From the NCBI GenBank assembly GCA_000720375.1, contig JOAA01000012.1, forward strand, positions 124,001 through 188,000: a stretch of DNA of 64,000 nt. The letters are read 5' to 3'. The notes under the pieces were generated by a model that made no database searches, was not told the DNA's origin, and worked only from the letters and a program-made list of their open reading frames with translations. Below, piece after piece: positions 42,701-49,274 of this stretch. Both the position numbers and the translations under genes were made by a program. This DNA comes from Rhodococcus rhodnii. Its GTDB lineage: Bacteria; Actinomycetota; Actinomycetes; Mycobacteriales; Pseudonocardiaceae. How positions within the stretch are numbered: the stretch's first letter is position 1; each line of letters begins with the position of its first letter.

Positions 42701-42879
42701 CAGATCACTTCGAACCCGTCGCGTTCAGCCTCGGCCGACGCGTGTTCGGAGAACCATGTCTTGCCCACGCCCGCTTCGCCCGTCACCACGACAAGCTGAC
42801 GGCGCCCGGCAGCGGCCCACCTCCTCGCATCGGCGAGGACGGCGAGCTCATGTGCGCGACCGACGAATGTGGCGACCAT
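39769..42879 (-). CDS. Large STAND-type ATPase regulator without LuxR domain
   Basis: I prefer ATG 42879 (MVATFVGRAHELAVLAD); the frame extends to TTG 42909. The 1036-residue protein has Walker A GEAGVGKT (about residues 34-41) and Walker B TMIVIDDVHYADESALL (about 123-139), a winged-helix/helical middle and about 500 residues of TPR-like repeats. Instead of a LuxR domain it ends in a different C-terminal module (about 870-1036) containing SAGWTVRSGSNTYRLPD, PDLVGLDYLSRLLENPGED, ERARTAVRKAIKRALDVI and GTSCRYTPTTRQW. This C-terminal module occurs in actinobacterial AAA proteins and I cannot assign its job. It might regulate with the neighbouring SARP. Confidence 0.88.
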   Translation of the reverse strand: MVATFVGRAHELAVLADARRWAAAGRRQLVVVTGEAGVGKTWFSEHASAEAERDGFEVIWGRCWPHGGAPALWPWPAVLPALAGPAGADLLAADSGRDHVDPERFARFAAVGDLLMASRGKTPTMIVIDDVHYADESALLLTRFLAATLDRLPLVMVLTRRNTPSQSSVAAETLLGELQAGATTIALRPFDLNDVTALLDAHGQASPDQTVATTLLRVTGGSPLYLARAVDRGWTGTGPATLEHAITEAVTRLTPEHSRILAFAALLGVDGSVSEVANISGHSPAEVLRALTAAQAKGLVELRPNGCTFHDLVREAALDQFDTTELLDAHARAAAILTGNPERIAHHALVAAMRSNADAEIAVGACRAAADSLRRGYAYERAADLLSRAVTLAQHSPDLPGRAELLIEYADAVLACGRLNDARAAFEESTDAAERSGDPVLLARSVLGLGGVWVHEYRNAAVRGHVLARQRAALAMLPQYQRSLRCRLSVRLAAEAVYEGSAVDEVLQAMERTRAIGDPHALADALSLTHHALLSPEHAEMRLPLAEEQIAAASAAGDGILALFGLLWRTTDLYLLGNPGAERSLTELRQRSATLGVASTGFIVACMDVMRLIRAGRFDEAEEAAAKCLQQGLEVGDADSTGYYAAQLLDIRWLQGRDAELADLVTQTLKSATLAVGEYGFRASAVMVLARDGRHAEARAALAPMLEIGLANVPKSSTWLAAMVGLAEASALLNDASLAAEVVELLRPFEDLPVMVSLAVCCLGAVATSLGVASLVAGDPVGAVAYLEKAIKVNVRIENRPALANSRAQLAKALVARGRPGDLERARALLAQAIDEAGAIGMTTRVEQWTAQAETLAPSTTPAVLQWSAGWTVRSGSNTYRLPDLVGLDYLSRLLENPGEDLAAVDLVGSAVLAGRQELLDDTAVDAYRKRVRDLDKAIDDAETNGDAAKAERLRTERDAVANELVRAMGLGGRVRGFASSPERARTAVRKAIKRALDVINEHDPVLGGELRTAVTTGTSCRYTPTTRQWRVQRDP

Positions 42880-42937
42880 CGGGGCAAGTGTGCCGTACGC
42901 GTTGGTCAACTCAAGCGATGGTGGTAGCTCGATGTGA

Positions 42938-43552
42938 TCACGAAGAACGCACAGCGTCGATCATCCGCTGACCGGATCGCCTGGCGCGGGCCCGTTTCCC
43001 CAGCTGAACGGTGATCAGCAGGAGCAGTGCGATCGTGCCGAGGGACAGGACCGTGGACAGTCCGACCATCGTGCTGACAGGCAATTGGTATGCCAGGACT
43101 GCCCGTACGATCGCCTCGGCCAGCAATCCCACACCCCACACCACGCTCAGCAAACGCATGAGTCCTTCACGTTTCTCGTCAAGGGTTCCGCCGACTGCCT
43201 TGCGATACGCCAAATAGGTCAACGGCTTGCCCACGACACAGCTGATCAGGAACGCGAGACCGAGGATCCCGGTCATCAGCGAAGCCTTGAGGATGACGAA
43301 CTTCGGGTCGTTGAAGGCGACGGCCGCGATCAGGCCGAGGCCGAAGATCGCCAGCATGAAGCCGGAGAACGGATCGAGGTGACGGGAGCGGACGGTGTCG
43401 GTGACGAGCAAGGCGCCGGAGACGACCGTTCCGCCGAGGAGCGCTATCCAGTCGTTGGCTCCGGCCGCGTTGAGTGCGTAGTAGATCGCCACCGGCGGGA
43501 GGATGTCCTTCAGGAGGACCGGGATCAGGGTTTTGAGTGCTGCGTTCGCCAT
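42938..43552 (-). CDS. VC0807-like integral membrane protein
   Basis: The 204-residue protein has six predicted transmembrane segments, beginning LLKDILPPVAIYYALNAAG. It resembles the VC0807/intracellular-septation-like membrane proteins frequent in actinobacteria, and has a charged linker GGTLDEKREGLMRLL between the fourth and fifth segments. Function unknown. The gene is on the same strand as, and 58 bp upstream of, the large ATPase gene. Confidence 0.8.
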   Translation of the reverse strand: MANAALKTLIPVLLKDILPPVAIYYALNAAGANDWIALLGGTVVSGALLVTDTVRSRHLDPFSGFMLAIFGLGLIAAVAFNDPKFVILKASLMTGILGLAFLISCVVGKPLTYLAYRKAVGGTLDEKREGLMRLLSVVWGVGLLAEAIVRAVLAYQLPVSTMVGLSTVLSLGTIALLLLITVQLGKRARARRSGQRMIDAVRSS

Positions 43553-43630
43553 GGTTCGACGGTAGGAGCGCTGGAGTTTGGTGGCTTCGGTGCTCTGTCA
43601 CGGCTTTGGCCTGACATCCGTCATGGGATG

Positions 43631-43657
43631 GGGCGGCGCGCTGAAACCGCGCCGCCC
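43631..43657 (-). terminator. Hairpin terminator of small membrane protein gene
   Basis: GGGCGGCGCG (43631-43640) and CGCGCCGCCC (43648-43657) form a perfect 10-bp GC stem with a 7-nt loop. It begins 6 nt after the stop codon of the minus-strand gene ending at 43664. There is no U tract, as is usual in actinomycetes. Confidence 0.7.
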
Positions 43658-43663
43658 AGCCAC

Positions 43664-43882
43664 CTAGTCGCGGGATGCTTTCGCTCGTTTCTGGCCTGCC
43701 CAGCCGATCGACGCGAGCACGAGGCCGAGTACGCCGATCGCGATGCCGCTGACCGGCTGCCAGTCCAGTGCCCAGCGCATCAGCTGCCAGTTTCCGTCCC
43801 ATACCTGGGTGACCAGTGCCGAGCCGAAGCCTTGCACCATGCCGATGATGCCGATGACTTCCAGTGCGATGAACAGTCCCAT
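43664..43882 (-). CDS. Small two-helix membrane protein (72 aa)
   Basis: The start was set to ATG 43882 because GGGGAGAAAATCCAC provides a ribosome site and the hydrophobic region starts at once (MGLFIALEVIGIIGMVQGFG). A second hydrophobic segment lies at about residues 43-63 (GIAIGVLGLVLASIGWAGQK), and the tail is basic. The family is unrecognised. It is followed by a strong hairpin, which supports a real transcription unit. Confidence 0.7.
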   Translation of the reverse strand: MGLFIALEVIGIIGMVQGFGSALVTQVWDGNWQLMRWALDWQPVSGIAIGVLGLVLASIGWAGQKRAKASRD

Positions 43883-44077
43883 GTGGATTTTCTCCCCAGT
43901 TCGATCGGGTGCGGATCCGACGCTAACACCGCGTTCGGGCCGGAAAGCCGGTTGTCGTACCAAGGGATGACCCCGAATCGATCCATCGGGTGGCCTCAGG
44001 GATGATCAAGGGATCCTCCCTGACGCGGCGTCCGGCACTGTCGTGTTCGGATGGGCGCTGACAACCAAGGGGGACGA

Positions 44078-45499
44078 ATGCCTCGTTATCGGCTGGCGAC
44101 CGCTGTGTCCACAGTGGCCATAGTCGGCGCTTTCATGGTTCCCGCCACTGCGCAGGCGGCCGGATTGCGCTGGGAAAAGTGTCCGCAGAACGAGGATGTG
44201 TGGTGCGCTGACTTGCAAGTGCCCGTGGACTGGGCCACTGGCCGGGGCAGTATCACGCTGAAGTTGGCTCGCCGGGATGCGACCACGGACCGCAAGATCG
44301 GCACCATCATCTATGTGCCTGGTGGGCCTGGGGATTCTGGGCGTGGGCAGTTGCTCGGCAAGAACTGGCTTTCCGAGGCCGCCGCCGAGCGATTCGACAT
44401 CGTGAGCTTGGATCCTCGAGGTACCAACGAGAGCGACGCGGTCAAATGCGATGCCGGGCTCATCGACGATATGCCGAACCTGAACCCGGACACCGGTGGC
44501 CGGCTCGCGAACGTCATCGAGTACAGCCGGGCGGTGGAGGCCGACTGCCGAAAGCAACCCCTTGACGTGATGGACCACATGAGCAGTCGCGATGTGGCGC
44601 GTGACGTCGAAGCGATCCGGGCCGCGATCGGCGAACAGCGGATCTCCCTCTACAGCCGGTCATACGGCACGCTGGCGGCCCAGATGTACGCGGAAATGTT
44701 CCCGCACAGAACAAGAGCCGTGGTGCTGGACAGCGTCTTCGACCACAGTTTGTCCGGCAGGCAACTACTGGAGTCATCTGTTCGAAACGTGGAGGATTCG
44801 TTTTATGCCTTCGCCGATTGGTGTGCCCGGACGCAATCCTGTGTGCTGCATGGCAAAGACGTCGGCGCTGTCTTCGATGATCTGTATCGCAAGGCCGAAC
44901 GCGGTGAGCTGACCGAGCCGAGCAATCCCGCGAAGGGCATCACTGCGACCGAGTTGTCGTGGCTGACCATGCGGGTGTGGTTGTACCGACCCGACTGGGC
45001 GGGGCTCGCGGACCGGCTGGCCAGGCTGTCCGGTCTGCTGCCGCCTGGAGCTCCGGTCGGGTTTCCGTCGTCGAAGGGGTTCTTCCCCATGGCGGCATTC
45101 TGCGCGGACCACAGGATCACGTTCCGGTCCGAGTCGGAATGGCGTTGGCAATGGGCACGGCTCAAGGCGATGGCGCCGCACTTGCGGACGCATATGGTGT
45201 GGCAGATCGCATCGATCTGCGCGGGCTGGCCGATTCCGGCGACGAATCTCCAGCGCAGACCCGACGTCCGGGTACCCGTCCTGGTGCTCAATTCCCGGCA
45301 CGACCCGGCGACGAGCCTGGAATGGGCCGTCAACGTCAGCGGGCAGATTCCTCGCAGCGCCTTGTTGACGTACGAAGGCGCTGGTCACGGCGTCTACAAC
45401 CGCACTGCGTGCACTGAGCAGGTCACTGATCGGTATTTCGTCGATCTGGTTTTGCCGGCGCCGGGTGCGAGTTGTCCGAGCGGCACTACTGCGCCGTGA
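44078..45499 (+). CDS. Secreted alpha/beta hydrolase (tripeptidyl aminopeptidase-like)
   Basis: Start at ATG 44078 after AAGGGGGACGA. A signal peptide (MPRYRLATAVSTVAIVGAFM, cleaved near AQA) precedes a 450-residue S33/SlpD-type hydrolase: IIYVPGGPGDSG oxyanion loop, LDPRGTNESD, nucleophile region LYSRSYGTLAAQ, the Asp in LNSRHDPATSLEWA and His in GAGHGVYNRTAC. The usual YGGSYGT is SRSYGT here, with the first Gly of GxSxG replaced by Ser. Cysteines suggest disulfides. It probably releases short peptides or hydrolyses esters outside the cell. The tail overlaps the convergent thioredoxin-like gene by 14 bp. Confidence 0.9.
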   Translation: MPRYRLATAVSTVAIVGAFMVPATAQAAGLRWEKCPQNEDVWCADLQVPVDWATGRGSITLKLARRDATTDRKIGTIIYVPGGPGDSGRGQLLGKNWLSEAAAERFDIVSLDPRGTNESDAVKCDAGLIDDMPNLNPDTGGRLANVIEYSRAVEADCRKQPLDVMDHMSSRDVARDVEAIRAAIGEQRISLYSRSYGTLAAQMYAEMFPHRTRAVVLDSVFDHSLSGRQLLESSVRNVEDSFYAFADWCARTQSCVLHGKDVGAVFDDLYRKAERGELTEPSNPAKGITATELSWLTMRVWLYRPDWAGLADRLARLSGLLPPGAPVGFPSSKGFFPMAAFCADHRITFRSESEWRWQWARLKAMAPHLRTHMVWQIASICAGWPIPATNLQRRPDVRVPVLVLNSRHDPATSLEWAVNVSGQIPRSALLTYEGAGHGVYNRTACTEQVTDRYFVDLVLPAPGASCPSGTTAP

Positions 45500-45983
45500 G
45501 TTTGGCGACTCGTTCGTTCAGTCCGATTTCGCTGAGCTGCTGTTTGACGATTTCGATGGTGCCGTCGGCGTAGGCGAACGCGTACGCCGGCTGCTGCGTG
45601 ACCCCGAACCTGGTCCAGATCGACGCGTTGGTGTCGTTGAGGTGTGTGAAGCCGCTGACTTCGTTCTCCACCACGAATTTCTTCATCGCGGGGACCTGGT
45701 CCTGCGCGCCGACGCCAATGAAGGTGATCTTGCCCTCGTTCCGCTTGGCCAATGCGCCCATGTGCGGTGCCTCGCCCTGGCAGCGCGGGCACCACGGCGT
45801 CCAGAACCAGATCACCGCGGGCTTGCCTGCCAGCGTCGAGCCGTCGAAGTCCTTGTCGTCCAGGGTCTTGGCGGTGAACCGGAGCTTCGGTGAGACGTTC
45901 GCGCCGGTCTGCGGCGCAGCGGGTGGCGCTTCGGCGGCGCACCCCGTCAGCACCAGCAGAACGGCGACAAGCAGTGCCTTCAT
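45486..45983 (-). CDS. Thioredoxin-like (TlpA/DsbE-type) lipoprotein
   Basis: The 165-residue protein carries a lipobox (LLVLTGCAAE, Cys near residue 15) and a TlpA/AhpC-TSA fold. The redox motif is WCPRC in FWTPWCPRCQGEAPHM (near residue 62), with the cis-Pro in FGVTQQPAYAF. It acts on the outer side of the membrane as a thiol-disulfide oxidoreductase, resembling mycobacterial DsbE-like secreted proteins. Its convergent neighbour is a secreted cysteine-containing hydrolase that could be a client (inference). Confidence 0.9.
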   Translation of the reverse strand: MKALLVAVLLVLTGCAAEAPPAAPQTGANVSPKLRFTAKTLDDKDFDGSTLAGKPAVIWFWTPWCPRCQGEAPHMGALAKRNEGKITFIGVGAQDQVPAMKKFVVENEVSGFTHLNDTNASIWTRFGVTQQPAYAFAYADGTIEIVKQQLSEIGLNERVAKLTAQ

Positions 45984-46052
45984 CCGTCAGATCTTCGCCC
46001 ATAACGCAACCCCTTGGGGACAACTGATGTGCGCCGGACATAGGGTGATGGC

Positions 46053-46895
46053 ATGTCGAAGGGCCATCGGGTGCGCGGCGGTCGCCGTGATGTGCGCTTC
46101 GGCATGGCCGAACTGATCCGCGACCTGGACCGGCCGGACGGCTGGCTGCTGAGCGTGGACGGGGTGGCCCAGTCGTACGTCGACCTGGACGATCCGACCC
46201 ACCTGGAGTTCGACTACGTCCGGCGGATCGGTGACGTGATCGACTGCCTGCCTGAAGGCCCGTTGAACACCGTGCACATCGGTGGCGGCGCGTGCACGCT
46301 GCCGCGTTATGTCGCGGCGACAAGGCCGGGATCACGGCAGCTCGTGCTCGACCCGGACGAAGAGCTGATCGACATGGTCCGGGAGCGCCTTGACCTGCGC
46401 AGCGTGCCGTCCCTGCGGGTACGGATCTCGGATGGCCGGGAGGGCCTCGCGACCCGCAACGAGGACTCGGCCGACCTGATCGTGCTGGACGCGTTCGTGT
46501 CCGCCGAGATGCCGGGCGGAATGGCGACCGTCGAGTTCGCGCGCGACGTCAGGCGGGTCCTGCGGCCGCACGGGACGTACTTGATGAACGTGACGGACGG
46601 GCCGGGCTGGCAGTTCGCCCGGCGTGTGGTCGCGACCGTCGCCGAGGTGTTCGACTCGATGCTGTTGCTCGCCGATCCGAGCGTGATGCGTGGCCGCCGG
46701 TTCGGCAATCTCGTCGTGGCCGCGTCGGCGGAGAGCTTGCCCGAGATCGAACTGGCCCGCCGTGCGGCGTCCGCTGCGTTTCCCGCGCGCCTGGTGACGG
46801 GCGAGAAGCTGCTGGAGTTCTACCGGGGCGCGAAGGTGATCACCGACGCGGAGCAGCTCTCCGCGCCGACGCCGCCCGAGACCGCGTTCACCTGA
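46053..46895 (+). CDS. Spermidine synthase-like methyltransferase-fold protein
   Basis: The 280-residue protein has the spermidine synthase pattern with a DGVAQSYVDLDDPTHLEFDY segment, VHIGGGACTLPRYVAATRPG as the SAM/decarboxylated-SAM-site glycine loop, and DLIVLDAFVSAEMPGGMAT as the catalytic Asp region. In actinobacteria such stand-alone domains usually lack polyamine activity proof and are called fused-MFS/spermidine-synthase-like; here there is no MFS part. Substrate unknown. Confidence 0.85.
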   Translation: MSKGHRVRGGRRDVRFGMAELIRDLDRPDGWLLSVDGVAQSYVDLDDPTHLEFDYVRRIGDVIDCLPEGPLNTVHIGGGACTLPRYVAATRPGSRQLVLDPDEELIDMVRERLDLRSVPSLRVRISDGREGLATRNEDSADLIVLDAFVSAEMPGGMATVEFARDVRRVLRPHGTYLMNVTDGPGWQFARRVVATVAEVFDSMLLLADPSVMRGRRFGNLVVAASAESLPEIELARRAASAAFPARLVTGEKLLEFYRGAKVITDAEQLSAPTPPETAFT

Positions 46896-46951
46896 GCCGT
46901 CAACGTTCCCGTTGCCCGGTCGACACGGCTTGTCCACCACTTCGTTTAAGA

Positions 46952-46966
46952 CTACAGCCACTGTAG
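46952..46966. promoter_or_regulatory. Perfect dyad CTACAG-CCA-CTGTAG
   Basis: Six-base arms (46952-46957 and 46961-46966) with a 3-nt centre, in an AT-rich 60-bp patch. The sequence resembles operators of the BlaI/MecI type (TACA...TGTA). It lies between two converging genes, so it has no obvious gene to control. Confidence 0.4.
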
Positions 46967-47037
46967 ATTAACTAGTGACAAAAAGCTGCCAACAGGCATC
47001 GACGCGAAGGCCGAGCTGTCCACACTGGACGATTGAG

Positions 47038-47604
47038 TCAGGGGACGCACTCCTCGGAGAACGAGTACACGTCGTTGAAGAACATGTGGTGGTGCTCGGG
47101 ATCCTGTTGCTGTGGCGGAAGCGCCGCGGCCCAGCGTTTCCACAGGCCGCCCGCGCCGATGAACCTCTGGGCCTCGCGGGTGTCCAGCCGGGCGTCGAGA
47201 TGCATCAGGGCTCCCAGTGCCCACGTCTGGTCGTACCGGCAGGCGGATTGTGGCAGGTAGTGGCTCAGGTAGGCGACGAGCCGCCATGCGTCGTCGCGTG
47301 TCGAGAATCGGGCGAGGGCGAGGCAGAACCCTTGTCCCGCATAGGTGACCTCGCTGGCGAGGAGTTTTTCTCCGATGCGGTCACGGTATTGCGTGCGATG
47401 GGAGAGGCCGGCCAGCCACGCGGCGGTGATCTGGTCACGCCAGTCCGAGTCGAACAGCAGGCCGAGCTCGTGATCGGTGATGCTCCGGGCATCCGCCGCC
47501 ATGGCGCGGGCGAACTCGGCGCGTTCCTCGCCTCTCAGACCCACCACGTTGCCGTGCAGGAGCTTCTGAAAGCGGGGTGCGACGTACCGGTCCACTAGCG
47601 ACAT
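47038..47604 (-). CDS. DUF6000-like protein
   Basis: The 188-residue helical, soluble protein has blocks I associate with DUF6000: ADARSITDHELGLLFDSDWR, DQITAAWLAGLSHRTQYRD, KLLASEVTYAGQGFCLALAR and CRYDQTWALGALMHLDARLD. Function unknown; the family occurs scattered in actinobacteria. The start codon is preceded by a hairpin (47607-47629) that would include the only candidate ribosome site (AGGA). Confidence 0.75.
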   Translation of the reverse strand: MSLVDRYVAPRFQKLLHGNVVGLRGEERAEFARAMAADARSITDHELGLLFDSDWRDQITAAWLAGLSHRTQYRDRIGEKLLASEVTYAGQGFCLALARFSTRDDAWRLVAYLSHYLPQSACRYDQTWALGALMHLDARLDTREAQRFIGAGGLWKRWAAALPPQQQDPEHHHMFFNDVYSFSEECVP

Positions 47605-47606
47605 AG

Positions 47607-47629
47607 GGACATCCTGACGCGGGATGTCC
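47607..47629 (-). promoter_or_regulatory. Hairpin over the ribosome-binding site of the DUF6000 gene
   Basis: GGACATCC (47607-47614) and GGATGTCC (47622-47629) are perfect 8-bp arms with a 7-nt loop. On the minus strand the start-proximal arm contains the AGGA that would act as ribosome site, so the structure could mask translation. It may equally be a DNA operator. Confidence 0.4.
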
Positions 47630-47714
47630 GATCATGTGGGGCGATCGAGTGAAAATCCCACATAACTTGTGTGCGTTCGCTAATCGTGGGTAGTCACTGT
47701 CCGAGGTGATAACG

Positions 47715-48155
47715 ATGCGAGTACGTCGCCTGACGGCAATGATCTCGAGTGTCCCGCTTGGACTGGCGCTCACCGTGGGATTCGCCGGCGAAGCGCAAGC
47801 CGCGTCGGCGCCGTGCGGTCCTGCCGCGAAGGCATGCCTTGATCTGTCGGCGAACCAGGCGTGGCTGATGAACAACGGTGCGGTCACGTACGGGCCGGTT
47901 CCGGTCACCCACGGCAAGCCAGGGTGGGAAACGCCACCTGGAACGTTCAAGGTGACCAGGAAGAGCAGGCACCACCGCAGTAGTCAGTTCAACAACGCAC
48001 CGATGCCGTATTCGGTGTTCTTCAACGGTGGAATCGCCTTCCACCAAGGCAGTCTGCGTGAGCAGTCGCACGGGTGCGTGCGCCTGACCAAGGCAGCGGC
48101 CGCGAAGTTCTTCGGCACGTTGAAGATCGGCGACCAGGTTCAGGTCGTCCCGTAA
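47715..48155 (+). CDS. Secreted L,D-transpeptidase (YkuD family)
   Basis: Start at ATG 47715. A signal peptide (MRVRRLTAMISSVPLGLALT, cleaved after EAQA) precedes a minimal YkuD catalytic domain: the catalytic Cys is in SHGCVRLTK near residue 118, with GIAFHQGS upstream. The 146-residue protein lacks extra peptidoglycan-binding or Ig-like domains. It would form 3-3 cross-links or attach proteins in the wall. No operon partner; the next gene is iron-regulated. Confidence 0.92.
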   Translation: MRVRRLTAMISSVPLGLALTVGFAGEAQAASAPCGPAAKACLDLSANQAWLMNNGAVTYGPVPVTHGKPGWETPPGTFKVTRKSRHHRSSQFNNAPMPYSVFFNGGIAFHQGSLREQSHGCVRLTKAAAAKFFGTLKIGDQVQVVP

Positions 48156-48178
48156 CCGAAGAGAGTCTTGTTTCGGCG

Positions 48179-48197
48179 TAAGGCGAGGCTTACCTTG
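48179..48197 (+). promoter_or_regulatory. Iron box (DmdR/IdeR-type) upstream of ferric ABC transporter
   Basis: TAAGGCGAGGCTTACCTTG matches the 19-bp consensus TTAGGTTAGGCTAACCTAA at 13 positions. A further half-site-like AGCCTAA lies at 48206-48212. The gene start is 56 bp downstream. Fe2+-loaded repressor would switch the operon off in iron sufficiency. Confidence 0.7.
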
Positions 48198-48252
48198 GCG
48201 TGGATAGCCTAACTTACCTGGTGGGGGCAGGTGGCGAGCCAAGGAGGAGCCA

Positions 48253-49272
48253 TTGGCACCCCGCCGGAGCATTGCGGCACTGCTGGCAATCGCGTTGGTC
48301 GCACCAGCGGCGTGTTCGGACACCGCTGGTGAGGCCGACGACGCGTTGATCGTCTATTCCGGTCGCAACAAGGAACTCGTCGGCGGAATTCTGGAACAGC
48401 TCAAGCAATCCGTCGGCGGCAACGTCGAAGTCCGCTACGGCGGTAGTGCCGAGATGGCCGCGCAGATCCTCGAAGAAGGCGGCGGCACGCAGGCCGATGT
48501 CTTCTTCTCGCAGGACGCGGGCGCGCTCGGCGCGCTGACCGAGCAAGGCAGGCTGGCAGCGCTCCCACAGGACGTTCTTGGCCTTGTGCCAGAGAAATAC
48601 CGTGCCGACAACGGCACCTGGGTGGCGACGTCCGCACGGTCCAGAGTCGTCGCGTACGACCCCGGCCAGGTTGCCGAAGCCGATCTTCCTGCCAACGCCG
48701 ACGCGATCCTCGATCCCAAGTGGCGCGGCAAGGTTGGTTATGCACCAACGAATGCGTCCTGGCAGGCGTTTGTCACCGGGCTGCGCGTGATCCGCGGTGA
48801 AGAGGGTGCCAAACAGTGGCTTGCCAAGTTCAAAGCCAACGAACCGAAGCGGTTCGAGAACAACATCGCCATCCTCGACGCTGTCGACAAAGGACAACTC
48901 GCCCTCGGGTTGATCAACCATTACTACTGGTACGCGCGGGTCGCCGAGGTCGGTGCCGACAAAGTGAAGGCCAAGCTGCACTTCGTCAGCGGCAATGATC
49001 CGCTCGGCCTGGTGAACGTGGCGGGCGCCGGCGTGGTGAACGGCAGTCCGCAGAACGAAGCCGCGGTGAAGGCCGTGCGGTTCCTGCTGTCCGACCAAGC
49101 CCAGCGGTACTTCGCCGACCGCACAGCGGAATACCCGGCCAATCCGAGCGTTCCACCGGGCAAGCACCAATTGCCGCCGCTCGGCTCGCTTCAAGGGCCG
49201 GATATCGACCTGTCGAAGTTGTCCTCCTTGCAGCAGACGCTGTCCGTGCTGCAGGAGGTGGGACTGTCCTGA
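48253..49272 (+). CDS. Ferric-iron ABC transporter substrate-binding lipoprotein (FbpA/AfuA-like)
   Basis: A TTG start at 48253 is decided by the strong AAGGAGGAG just upstream. The 339-residue protein has a lipoprotein signal (VAPAACSD, Cys near residue 21). The mature domain is a class of Fe3+-binding protein: LIVYSGRNKELVGGIL at the start and the two adjacent iron-ligand Tyr in LINHYYWYAR (near residue 220). It is anchored outside the membrane and hands Fe3+ to the permease encoded next, 2 nt downstream. Confidence 0.92.
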   Translation: MAPRRSIAALLAIALVAPAACSDTAGEADDALIVYSGRNKELVGGILEQLKQSVGGNVEVRYGGSAEMAAQILEEGGGTQADVFFSQDAGALGALTEQGRLAALPQDVLGLVPEKYRADNGTWVATSARSRVVAYDPGQVAEADLPANADAILDPKWRGKVGYAPTNASWQAFVTGLRVIRGEEGAKQWLAKFKANEPKRFENNIAILDAVDKGQLALGLINHYYWYARVAEVGADKVKAKLHFVSGNDPLGLVNVAGAGVVNGSPQNEAAVKAVRFLLSDQAQRYFADRTAEYPANPSVPPGKHQLPPLGSLQGPDIDLSKLSSLQQTLSVLQEVGLS

Positions 49273-49274
49273 GC

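Noticed and set aside
46975..47598. 207-codon plus-strand ORF opposite the DUF6000 gene
   Set aside because: The minus-strand DUF6000 motifs are convincing; the plus frame shows no domain.
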